Source: DAOTVS01 sp034436375 (GTDB lineage Bacteria; Chloroflexota; Anaerolineae; SpSt-313). From it: a DNA stretch of 11,817 bases. Shown piece after piece: positions 1-6,416 of this stretch (positions are counted from its first letter, which is position 1; each line of letters begins with the position of its first letter). A program made the translations under genes and the position numbers. Location: positions 1 through 11,817 of the forward strand of contig DAOTVS010000144.1 in assembly GCA_034436375.1 (NCBI GenBank). The letters are read 5' to 3'. The notes under the pieces are model-generated. The model worked only from the letters and a program-made list of their open reading frames with translations. It made no database searches and was not told where the DNA came from.

Positions 1-884
1 TATGAGCTCACCAGCGACAGCACGGTCATGACCATAGAGAGGGCCGCGCCGTAGCCGATCGAATTCTCTTGGAAAGCTTTGCGGTAGGTGTAGGTGGCAA
101 TGACCTGCGTGGCTGTGCCAGGCCCGCCCTGCGTCATCACAAAGACGATGCCAAATACAGAAAAGCCGCCCATCATGGTCAGGGTCGTGATCATGGTCAG
201 CACATGCCGCAGCTCGGGGATGATGACATGCACGAACCGCTGCCAGGCATTGGCGCCGTCGATGGTTGCTGCCTCTACCAACTCGAGGCTCACATTTTGC
301 AGGCCGGCCATGATGACGACAAAGCAAAAGCCATAATACGCCCAGATCGCTGCCACAATCAGGGCTGGCAACGCCGTAGTGGGGTTGCCCAGCCATCCCC
401 TCGCCAGGGAGCCCAGGCCGATCAGGCGTAACAGTTGGTTCAGGGCGCCCATCAGGGGGTGATAAATCCAGTTCCAGATGATCGCGACCACGACCTCGGC
501 CAGGATCACCGGCAGGAAATAGACGGTGCGGAACACGACCATGCCACGTGCACCGCTCCACAGCAGCACCCCGAGAAAGAGGCCGATGGCAATGGGCGAG
601 ATGGTGCCCATGATAATCCAGACGAGGTTGTGGCCCAGAGACTGCCAGAGCAGGTGATCTGAGAGCAGCCTGGCATAGTTCGCCAGGCCCACAAAATGCT
701 TCACCGGCTGGGCCCCGTTCCAGTCGGTGAGGCTGTAGTAGATCGATTCCGCGAACGGATAGGCTACAAAGAAGAGGTACACTGCGAGGGCAGGCAAGAT
801 AAAGGCATAGCCAACGCCATAATGCTGCACCCATTCCGTGATACGTGTCTTGGAGCTGCGCCCAACCGGGCTGACCATCTGCAT
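1..884 (-). CDS. Carbohydrate ABC transporter permease, MalF/UgpA type (3' end cut by window edge)
   Basis: This is an inner-membrane subunit of a binding-protein-dependent sugar importer. The minus strand stays open from ATG at 884 to the left edge, giving 294 visible residues; the family is about 290-320 long, so only the last part of the C-terminus is missing. Hydrophobic segments lie near residues 25-45, 84-110, 120-140, 170-192, 228-250 and 278-294. The cytoplasmic EAA loop that docks on the ATPase is clear at residues 204-224 (starts EAATIDGAN, ends IIPEL). The start is supported by GGAGAAG at 891-897, six bases upstream; a second in-frame ATG lies two codons later. The gene follows the binding-protein gene on the same strand, so the two probably share a transcript. 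A second permease would be expected beyond the left edge. No ATPase gene is in view. The exact sugar cannot be told from sequence. Confidence 0.93.
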   Translation of the reverse strand, partial: MQMVSPVGRSSKTRITEWVQHYGVGYAFILPALAVYLFFVAYPFAESIYYSLTDWNGAQPVKHFVGLANYARLLSDHLLWQSLGHNLVWIIMGTISPIAIGLFLGVLLWSGARGMVVFRTVYFLPVILAEVVVAIIWNWIYHPLMGALNQLLRLIGLGSLARGWLGNPTTALPALIVAAIWAYYGFCFVVIMAGLQNVSLELVEAATIDGANAWQRFVHVIIPELRHVLTMITTLTMMGGFSVFGIVFVMTQGGPGTATQVIATYTYRKAFQENSIGYGAALSMVMTVLSLVSS

Positions 885-912
885 GGATATCTTCTCCGCG
901 ATCTCATATGAT

Positions 913-955
913 GGTCGGGCAATGCTGGGTGGATGACGCCCAGCATTGCCCGACC
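913..955 (-). other. Perfect 17-bp intercistronic hairpin between binding-protein and permease genes
   Basis: The arms 913-929 and 939-955 are exact reverse complements, separated by a 9-base loop (930-938). The structure starts 12 bases after the stop of the binding-protein gene in the direction of transcription, and it ends 28 bases before the permease ATG. No T-run follows it on the minus strand, so it is unlikely to be a full terminator. In malE-malF type operons, stem-loops at this place protect the 3' end of the binding-protein mRNA and lower downstream expression. The same role is inferred here. Confidence 0.8.
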
Positions 956-967
956 TGATGGGCAGGT

Positions 968-2377
968 TCAGGAGGTAATGTCCATCACCTTGCCGGCGGC
1001 TTTGGCTTCTTCCATGGCCTTCTCAAGATCGTCAGCCTGCTGTTTCGCCGTCTTTGAGCCTGCCAGGACTTCCTGGAAGCCATCTCCCATTGCTGTGTTA
1101 AAGTTGTCGGGCGTGAGCACGTCGATATTGTACGACATGTTCTCGCCACCCCCCTGCAATGCATCAAGACAGAACTTCATCAGATCCGACAGGTTATAGT
1201 CGCTCGACTTGAGGCCCTTGATGGGCGGGATCTTGGCCAACTTCTCCAGCCAGTCCTTGGCCGCCTCCTTGCCCATCAGGTAATCGAGAAACTGGAAGCA
1301 ATCCTCGGCGTGCTGGGTGGCTTTGGAGACAAAGTAGCCGGAGCCCAGGCCAGCGGGAGGCGCTACGGTCTTGCCGCCGATAGAGGGATAGAAGAAAAAG
1401 CCCACTGGGTCCGCCATCGTATTCGGATCGGTATAATTGCCAACCATCCACGTGCCGGTAATGTCCATGGCCGCTTTGCCACTGTAGAACATCATATTGG
1501 CATCGTCATACGTAACGGCGTTGACATCAGGGATGAAATAGCCGGCCTTGTTCATATCGACAAAGAACATCTGGATGGCAGAGACGAAATCGTCATCGTT
1601 CCAGGGCACCTTGCCGGAGATGGCTTGCGCCAGCTTATCCCGGCCGGCGATATTGCTGCTGAAAATGCTGAACTCGTGGTAGGCCGGCCACTTGTCCTGG
1701 TCGGCAAAGGCGATAGGGACAAGCTTGGCCGCCTTGGCCTTCTCGCAGAGGGCCAGCATCTCGTCATGGCTTGTGGGCTCGCTCCAGCCCTGGTCTTGGA
1801 AGATCTTCTTGTTGTAAAAGGCGCCGAGGAACTCGAGCTCATTGCCGATGCCGTAGACCTTGCCGCCGAAGGTGCAGCGCGATTTCGTCCAGCCAAAGAA
1901 GCGATCGTTCCAGCCGTACTGCGCATAGGCATCATCCATTGGCAGCAGCAGGTCCGCAGTGGCCAGGACGCCGGCAAAGCCGGGGCCGGTATCATAGTAC
2001 ATGATATCAGGGCCCGTGCCTGCGCTGAGGGCCGTTTTGAGGATATCGCGCATATTGGGCTGGCTCTCTCGCTTGACCACGATATTGGGGTGGGCGTTGT
2101 TAAAGACGCCGACCATGTCATCGAGAGCCGTCGCCTCCTCACCAAATTGATCCCAGAAGAGAATATTGGCCTTTTCCTGCGCCGGCGTCGCTGCCGCAGC
2201 GGTCGGCACTTCAGTGGCTGCGGGCGCTTCCGTCGCCGCAGCAGGCGCTTCTGTAGCCGCAGCAGGCGCCTCCGTGGGTTGCGCCGGTGCGGATGGCGCG
2301 CAGCTGCTGATCACGCTTCCGACAACGGCAGTAAAGCTCAAGAGCAGGAAATCTCGCCGGGTCAACCGCTTGTTCAT
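968..2377 (-). CDS. Extracellular sugar-binding lipoprotein of an ABC importer (SBP family 1)
   Basis: This 469-residue protein is the solute-binding component that delivers a carbohydrate to the permease encoded just downstream. The N-terminus MNKRLTRRDF carries a twin-arginine motif (R7-R8), then a hydrophobic stretch and a lipobox ISSC with Cys26, so it looks like a Tat-exported lipoprotein tethered to the membrane. Residues 27-67 are an Ala/Pro/Thr/Glu-rich linker with heptad repeats. The folded family-1 domain begins near residue 71 (ILFWDQF) and includes the typical GTGPDI and GKVYGI segments and a late MDITGTW stretch. The start at 2377 is chosen over an in-frame ATG at 2446 because GGGAGGTG at 2383-2390 lies just upstream and the signal peptide begins there. 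The ligand is not identifiable; raffinose- or trehalose-type oligosaccharide binders are the closest style. No confident minus-strand promoter was found in 2378-2560. Confidence 0.93.
   Translation of the reverse strand: MNKRLTRRDFLLLSFTAVVGSVISSCAPSAPAQPTEAPAAATEAPAAATEAPAATEVPTAAAATPAQEKANILFWDQFGEEATALDDMVGVFNNAHPNIVVKRESQPNMRDILKTALSAGTGPDIMYYDTGPGFAGVLATADLLLPMDDAYAQYGWNDRFFGWTKSRCTFGGKVYGIGNELEFLGAFYNKKIFQDQGWSEPTSHDEMLALCEKAKAAKLVPIAFADQDKWPAYHEFSIFSSNIAGRDKLAQAISGKVPWNDDDFVSAIQMFFVDMNKAGYFIPDVNAVTYDDANMMFYSGKAAMDITGTWMVGNYTDPNTMADPVGFFFYPSIGGKTVAPPAGLGSGYFVSKATQHAEDCFQFLDYLMGKEAAKDWLEKLAKIPPIKGLKSSDYNLSDLMKFCLDALQGGGENMSYNIDVLTPDNFNTAMGDGFQEVLAGSKTAKQQADDLEKAMEEAKAAGKVMDITS
2204..2275 (-). 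repeat. Tandem heptad repeat in lipoprotein linker (TEAPAAA units)
   Basis: Residues 35-58 of the binding lipoprotein consist of TEAPAAA, TEAPAAA, a shortened TEAPAA and a diverged TEVPTAA unit. The DNA copies are similar but not identical. The linker probably acts as a flexible tether between the lipid anchor and the sugar-binding domain. Its length is likely to vary between strains by repeat slippage. Confidence 0.8.
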
Positions 2378-2460
2378 GCTTGCACCTCCCCTGTGCAACT
2401 GTGATTGCGGCCGGGATATGCCCCAAGCCCTTTCTCCAGCGACCAAGCTATGGCTTTAAA

Positions 2461-2489
2461 TTGACATGGGCTACCTCTATGTGTATCCT
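2461..2489 (+). promoter_or_regulatory. Sigma70/SigA-type promoter for the HTH-receiver regulator
   Basis: A perfect -35 TTGACA (2461-2466) is followed by a 17-base spacer and a -10 TATCCT (2484-2489), predicting a transcript start near 2496. This rules out the GTG at 2492 as the start codon of the downstream gene and leaves a leader of about 100-140 bases. The divergent binding-protein gene starts 84 bases away at 2377, so proteins binding here could affect both directions. Confidence 0.7.
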
Positions 2490-2632
2490 GAGTGCTCCAC
2501 GCGGCGCTTCCCATGATCTGCGCTGCCAACACAGCCAGTATATCATGCCGGCCAGGTCGCCGTCTATGGTTTGCCGCCATATATGAGACATCCATGGGAC
2601 AAGGATGTGCCAAGACAGGAGATAGAAGGATC

Positions 2633-3844
2633 GTGGGTCAACCCGAGACCTCAGCATCTCAAACCAATGTGCCCGAAGACTTTGTCGAGCAGGTGCGCCA
2701 GGCCCTCGATTACCTCTATGATTTTGCCTATCTGCAGTCTCATCCGCTGGCACAGGCAGGCTGGTTCTCCGAAAAGCGGCCGGGCGAGACCGCCGGTCAA
2801 TGCCTGCGGCGTCAGCTTGTGGCTGCCATCGAGGCCCTGAACCCAGGGCCGGGGGTTCCCTTTCGCACACCCCAGGCCCGGCTCTACAATCTGATGCTTC
2901 TGCATCATATCGAGGCGATGACCGTACAGGAGGCTGCCCACGAGCTCGGCATCTCTCGCCGCCAGGCGCACCGTGACCTCCGGCATGGGCAAGAGACCGT
3001 GGCGGCCATGCTGTGGGCGCGCCGCCCGAGCCCCAACGCCCAGGCGCCGGCGGAAACGCACCTTTCCGCCATCGAGACAGAGATCGCGCGCCTGGAAGCC
3101 AGGCCCAGGCCCACCGATGTGTGCTCGCTCTTGCAGGACGCCATGGAGCCCCTGCAACGACTGGCTGCCCAGAAGGGCATCTGTTTTCAGCTCGAGATTC
3201 CCCAAGGCCCTGTCGCCATCTCGACCGATCCTGTTATTGCCCGGCAAGTATTCGTGAACGCCCTCAGTCATGCGCTGGGGCAAGCCCAGCCGGGCGTTTT
3301 GCGGGTAACCCTGAACACCAGTGAGCAAGTTGCCCTGGCCTTCCACTATGCCCGCCAGCCAGAGACGACGCATGCTCAGCCGGTGGCGCAGGTGGTGACC
3401 CGGTTGGCCGAGCGTCTCGGTTGGGCGGTCAGGGAAGGAACTGAGGAAGGGGAGAACGGCGCCATCGTTCTGCAGATGACGGCCCGCTGCCCGATCATTG
3501 AGATCATTGACGATAATGAAGGATTGGTGGAGCTTTTGAGTGACTACCTGACCGGGCACGCTTGTCAGGTAGTAGCTGTGACCAGTGGCCGCGAAGGGCT
3601 GCGCCTGGCTATGGCCACGCCGCCCGATGCCATCATTCTGGATGTCATGATGCCTGACCTGGATGGATGGGAATTCCTGCAGCGCTTAAGGGCCAATCCC
3701 CAGTGCGCCAATGTACCGGTGATTGTCTGCTCCATCATCGATAACCCCGATCTGGCTTACTCTTTGGGCGCCTCTTCCTTCCTGGCCAAACCGGTCGCCC
3801 GCGACGACATCCTTGGGGCACTGCGACAGTTGGGTGTGGTTTGA
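2633..3844 (+). CDS. Response regulator with N-terminal sigma-region-4-like HTH, degenerate ATPase-like middle and C-terminal receiver
   Basis: This is probably a DNA-binding signalling protein of 403 residues. Residues about 84-131 form an HTH: a helix LYNLMLLHHIEAMT, then VQEAAHELGISRRQAHRDL, which resembles sigma factor region 4. Residues about 158-285 resemble the HATPase domain of histidine kinases, with a trace of the N-box (QVFVNALSHAL), but no DxGxG or GxGxG loop is present, so ATP binding is doubtful. Residues 286-403 are a complete receiver: acidic pair D293-D294, phosphoacceptor D337 in ILDVMMPDLDG, and K386 in LAKPV. I choose GTG 2633 because AGGAG at 2617-2621 and AGAAGGA at 2624-2630 precede it. 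ATG 2594 (13 codons longer) is the alternative and has a weak ribosome site. The gene is divergent from the sugar importer and convergent with the hybrid kinase, which suggests it may regulate the first and be driven by the second; both are inferences. Confidence 0.82.
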   Translation: MGQPETSASQTNVPEDFVEQVRQALDYLYDFAYLQSHPLAQAGWFSEKRPGETAGQCLRRQLVAAIEALNPGPGVPFRTPQARLYNLMLLHHIEAMTVQEAAHELGISRRQAHRDLRHGQETVAAMLWARRPSPNAQAPAETHLSAIETEIARLEARPRPTDVCSLLQDAMEPLQRLAAQKGICFQLEIPQGPVAISTDPVIARQVFVNALSHALGQAQPGVLRVTLNTSEQVALAFHYARQPETTHAQPVAQVVTRLAERLGWAVREGTEEGENGAIVLQMTARCPIIEIIDDNEGLVELLSDYLTGHACQVVAVTSGREGLRLAMATPPDAIILDVMMPDLDGWEFLQRLRANPQCANVPVIVCSIIDNPDLAYSLGASSFLAKPVARDDILGALRQLGVV

Positions 3845-3857
3845 GAAACACGGTTTA

Positions 3858-6182
3858 TCAGCTCGCCCGCCCGTCATGGCGAGGCTCCAGCACGCCGATG
3901 ACCGCCTTGAGGCAACGCAGGGTATCGACGATACTCAACCCTCCCGCCCGCTGAACCACGAGCCGGCTCCCGCGTTGCGCCAGAGCATCGTCGATATAGC
4001 TGTTGGCCGTCAGCAGCATCACAGGCACCGCCGCAAACTCGGGCCGGCGCCGCATCTCCTCGAGCATCTGAAAACCATCCATCACTGGCATGATCAGGTC
4101 CAGCAGCACAAGATCCGGCTTGCGGGCCATCATGGCCCGCAAACCATCAGCGCCATCGTAAGCATGGCGCGCCACAAGGGCACGCCCGCATCCTTCCAGC
4201 GCCTGCTCGACCAGTTGACAAAAGCCTCGATCATCGTCGACGATCAGGACGTCTCGCACGGCGCCCCGTGCAAAATCAGGCGACCCCTTGGGCTCTGAAT
4301 CGTCGCCTGGTTTGCCAAATGGCCTCGTGAGTGCTGAAGAGGGCGCCTGATTTTGCTCCAGTGCAATTGAACATAAATCCGCACACCCTTTGTCGCCTGA
4401 CGAGGCATACGGCAAAAGGGTGTGCGGATTTATGTTCAATTGCTCCAGGCGGCTGATCTCCTGCAGCAGTTGGGCAATGTGGAGCGGCTTGGTCAGGCAA
4501 GCTGCCACACCCAACTCTCCGGCCAGCCAGGCCTGGCTGGGCAGCGAGCACTCGATGACGGGCACACGATGCGCCAGTTCCTCCTGCACGCTCGCCCTTT
4601 GCCCCGGCGCCATATTGCAGATGACTGCCCGCGGATGATGCAGCACGACCTGTTCATCCAGGCTCCTCACGTCATCGGCCTGGATAATATCATATTCCTC
4701 AATGTGCCGGCGCACCAATGCCGCGACCGCAGGGTCAGGGTCGAGCAGCAGAATGGCGGGGCGCGCCTCGCCTGGCGAGGATTGCAGGGGGCGACCTGCT
4801 TGTGAGTAAGGCATCAGCCCCCGATGGTCCAGGATCGGCAAGGTAAAGTAAAACGTCGAGCCGCTTCCGACCTTGCTTTCGACCCAGATGCGCCCATGGT
4901 GCGCTTCGATGAACCGCTTGCAGATCGACAGGCCGAGGCCGAACCCGCCCTGTCTGCGCCGCAGCGAGCCATCGACCTGGTAAAACTCCTCAAAGATGCG
5001 TCCCAGGCGGTCCCCTGGAATGCCGGCGCCTGTATCGCTCACACTGATCAGGATATCATCAGCCAGGCGTTTGACCTCCAGCCGCACCTGGCCCTGTTCA
5101 GTAAAGCGTGCCGCATTGTTCAACAGGTTGAGCAATACCTGTCTCATGCGCGTACGATCCAGCCGCAAAGTGGGCAACCCTGGAGCGATCTCGACCTGCA
5201 GCTGCACCGGGCGCCCCTGGAAGAGATCGGAGGCGATCTCCGCTGCTTCGCGCACGAGCGCCTCCAGAGAGGTCTCTTCCTTATCCAATGTGAACCCTGC
5301 CATCTCAAAGCGGGCGAGATCGAGCACATCGTTGATCATCTCGAGCAGATGGTGGCTGTTGCGATAGATCTGGTACACGGCGCGGCGCAGCTTGGGCGGC
5401 CAGCGCATCTCGCCGTACATTTCCGGCGAGAGGTAGATCATCTCGCTAAAGCCCAGGATGATGCTCAGCGGCGTGCGCAATTCGTGGCTCACGTTGGCCG
5501 CAAAGCGCTCTTTCAGCATGCGGGCTTCCTCCGCCTGCTGCCGGGCAGTGATCAACTCGTGCTGGGTATGGCGCAAAAGGGAATTGCTCAGATCGAGGGA
5601 CTTGAGAGCTTTGTTGAGCTCACCCTGGCGGTCGCGAGATATCTCTAGCAAGTGGTCAGCCCGCTGCTGCATCGTCCAGGCCCACTCCAGGGCAGTATAG
5701 AGTGTGCGCACCGCCAGCCAGGCCAGAACGGCGCCCAGAGCCTGCGCCGCCAGCAGGGGGGGCAACGGATAGGCGCGCGTACCACTCCGCACCAGCCACA
5801 GTGCCCAAGCCCCGATGGCAAGCGCCGTAGGCAACTCGCCGCCCGATACCAGCATCGCGCTCACAAAGCTCAGCAACAGTCCCAGCGAGGGGAGCCAGGG
5901 GGCATCGAACAGTGCCATCGCGGCCAACAACCAGGCGAGGAGGCCCCATACCAACAGATGCCGCGCGGGCTCGAACCCTCTGCGCACGAGAGCATACACG
6001 GCTCCGCCGAGTGCCGCCAGCAGACCCAGCGCAATACACGCGAGGAGGGAGAATGGCTCCCAGGGCAAGATCGCCCACATGAGCGCCAGGCCTGAGCCTG
6101 CGAGCACCAAGGCCGTGCGGCCCGCCAATTCGTTGCGCACATTCTCCAGATTGGCTTGTTGTCGCTGCTCAGGCACCATCAT
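3858..6182 (-). CDS. Membrane-bound hybrid histidine kinase with two C-terminal receiver domains
   Basis: This 774-residue sensor kinase would phosphorylate itself on His and pass the phosphate to a receiver. Six hydrophobic segments lie around residues 22-160 with only short loops, so sensing is probably within or at the membrane. A helical linker (170-225) leads to the HisKA H-box NVSHELRTPLS (His233). The HATPase domain is intact: N-box QVLLNLLNNAARF at 348-360, DTGAGIP at 383-389, GFGLGLSICK at 413-422. The first receiver (476-578) has Asn523 where the phosphorylated Asp is expected, so it is probably a pseudo-receiver. The second (643-764) keeps DDD at 649-651 and Asp695 but lacks the usual Lys-Pro near its end, having VVQRAGGLS instead. 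Between them lies an inserted palindrome. ATG 6182 follows GGAGG (6188-6192) by 5 bases; ATG 6179 (8 bases) is equally possible. The stop lies 13 bases from that of the convergent regulator gene, with no terminator between. Confidence 0.92.
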   Translation of the reverse strand: MMVPEQRQQANLENVRNELAGRTALVLAGSGLALMWAILPWEPFSLLACIALGLLAALGGAVYALVRRGFEPARHLLVWGLLAWLLAAMALFDAPWLPSLGLLLSFVSAMLVSGGELPTALAIGAWALWLVRSGTRAYPLPPLLAAQALGAVLAWLAVRTLYTALEWAWTMQQRADHLLEISRDRQGELNKALKSLDLSNSLLRHTQHELITARQQAEEARMLKERFAANVSHELRTPLSIILGFSEMIYLSPEMYGEMRWPPKLRRAVYQIYRNSHHLLEMINDVLDLARFEMAGFTLDKEETSLEALVREAAEIASDLFQGRPVQLQVEIAPGLPTLRLDRTRMRQVLLNLLNNAARFTEQGQVRLEVKRLADDILISVSDTGAGIPGDRLGRIFEEFYQVDGSLRRRQGGFGLGLSICKRFIEAHHGRIWVESKVGSGSTFYFTLPILDHRGLMPYSQAGRPLQSSPGEARPAILLLDPDPAVAALVRRHIEEYDIIQADDVRSLDEQVVLHHPRAVICNMAPGQRASVQEELAHRVPVIECSLPSQAWLAGELGVAACLTKPLHIAQLLQEISRLEQLNINPHTLLPYASSGDKGCADLCSIALEQNQAPSSALTRPFGKPGDDSEPKGSPDFARGAVRDVLIVDDDRGFCQLVEQALEGCGRALVARHAYDGADGLRAMMARKPDLVLLDLIMPVMDGFQMLEEMRRRPEFAAVPVMLLTANSYIDDALAQRGSRLVVQRAGGLSIVDTLRCLKAVIGVLEPRHDGRAS
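4363..4443. repeat. 81-bp palindromic element inserted in frame in the kinase linker
   Basis: The 29-base arms 4363-4391 and 4415-4443 are exact reverse complements around a 23-base centre that contains a smaller GCCT/AGGC stem (4395-4398 with 4403-4406). A 9-bp direct repeat, TTGCTCCAG, occurs at 4353-4361 and 4440-4448, consistent with a target duplication, although the right copy overlaps the right arm by four bases. The copies are 87 bases apart. On the kinase strand each copy reads exactly Leu-Glu-Gln. Removing one copy plus the intervening DNA restores a continuous frame SRLEQNQAP. The added residues (roughly 606-634 of the longest frame, 580-608 of the 774-residue protein) use codons rare in this gene (ATA, TTA, TGT, AAT), as expected of foreign DNA. 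No transposase is encoded. It resembles in concept the palindromic elements found inside Rickettsia genes or a tiny MITE; its family is unknown to me. Confidence 0.85.
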
Positions 6183-6265
6183 GCCATCCTCCACCCGCTC
6201 ACACGACGATGTGAAAACCGTAGACCAGGCAAAGAGCGCCTGGGCGGTCTGGTCAATCACACAGC

Positions 6266-6271
6266 ATTATA
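6266..6271 (-). promoter_or_regulatory. Perfect -10 box (TATAAT) upstream of the hybrid kinase gene
   Basis: On the minus strand TATAAT lies 84-89 bases upstream of the kinase ATG at 6182, predicting a transcript start near 6260. No good -35 hexamer stands at the usual distance; TTCGCC with an 18-base spacer is the best match, and a TG lies close to the extended -10 position. This supports the start at 6182 or 6179 over the longer in-frame ATG at 6260. The same bases also read TATAAT on the plus strand (6268-6273), but no plus-strand gene follows. Confidence 0.55.
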
Positions 6272-6323
6272 ATCACAGAGGGAGGCGCAGGCGAAACACG
6301 CTGTGTGGGGGCGTTTCCCAGGC

Positions 6324-6372
6324 AACGAAAGAGGCCCCGGCAGATACGAACGGGCGTATCTACCGGGGCCTC
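6324..6372 (-). terminator. Rho-independent terminator of the sigma/anti-sigma unit
   Basis: The arms 6331-6348 and 6355-6372 pair over 18 bases with a single mismatch and a 6-base loop. On the minus strand the GC-rich stem is followed by TTTCGTT (6330-6324). It lies 45 bases past the stop of the anti-sigma gene and before the kinase promoter, so it separates the two minus-strand units. The T-run is short and interrupted, so efficiency is uncertain. Confidence 0.7.
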
Positions 6373-6416
6373 GAAACAGCAGCCTATCCTGTTCCCCACA
6401 TCGGCGCCTGCGCCCC

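Noticed and set aside
2381..2397. TGCAC/GTGCA inverted repeat around the binding-protein ribosome site, possible RNA switch
   Set aside because: The stem is only 5 bp and leaves the ribosome site in the loop, so occlusion is not convincing.
1310..2404. Long plus-strand open frame opposite the binding-protein gene
   Set aside because: It is antisense to a clear SBP gene with a ribosome site, has no recognisable domain, and contains low-complexity Arg/Gly runs that mirror the Ala/Thr/Pro linker.
2651..3559. 302-codon minus-strand frame opposite the HTH-receiver gene
   Set aside because: The plus strand shows the receiver and HTH motifs. The minus frame has no motif and is explained by high-GC codon bias.
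3845..3857. Bidirectional terminator between the convergent regulator and kinase genes
   Set aside because: The gap is only 13 bases and holds no inverted repeat or T-run.
4824..5648. 274-codon plus-strand frame opposite the histidine kinase
   Set aside because: It mirrors the HATPase and HisKA coding region exactly, with no independent support.
6183..6260. Longer start for the hybrid kinase at 6260
   Set aside because: The predicted transcript start is at about 6260 itself, and GGAGG at 6188-6192 points to the ATGs at 6182/6179.
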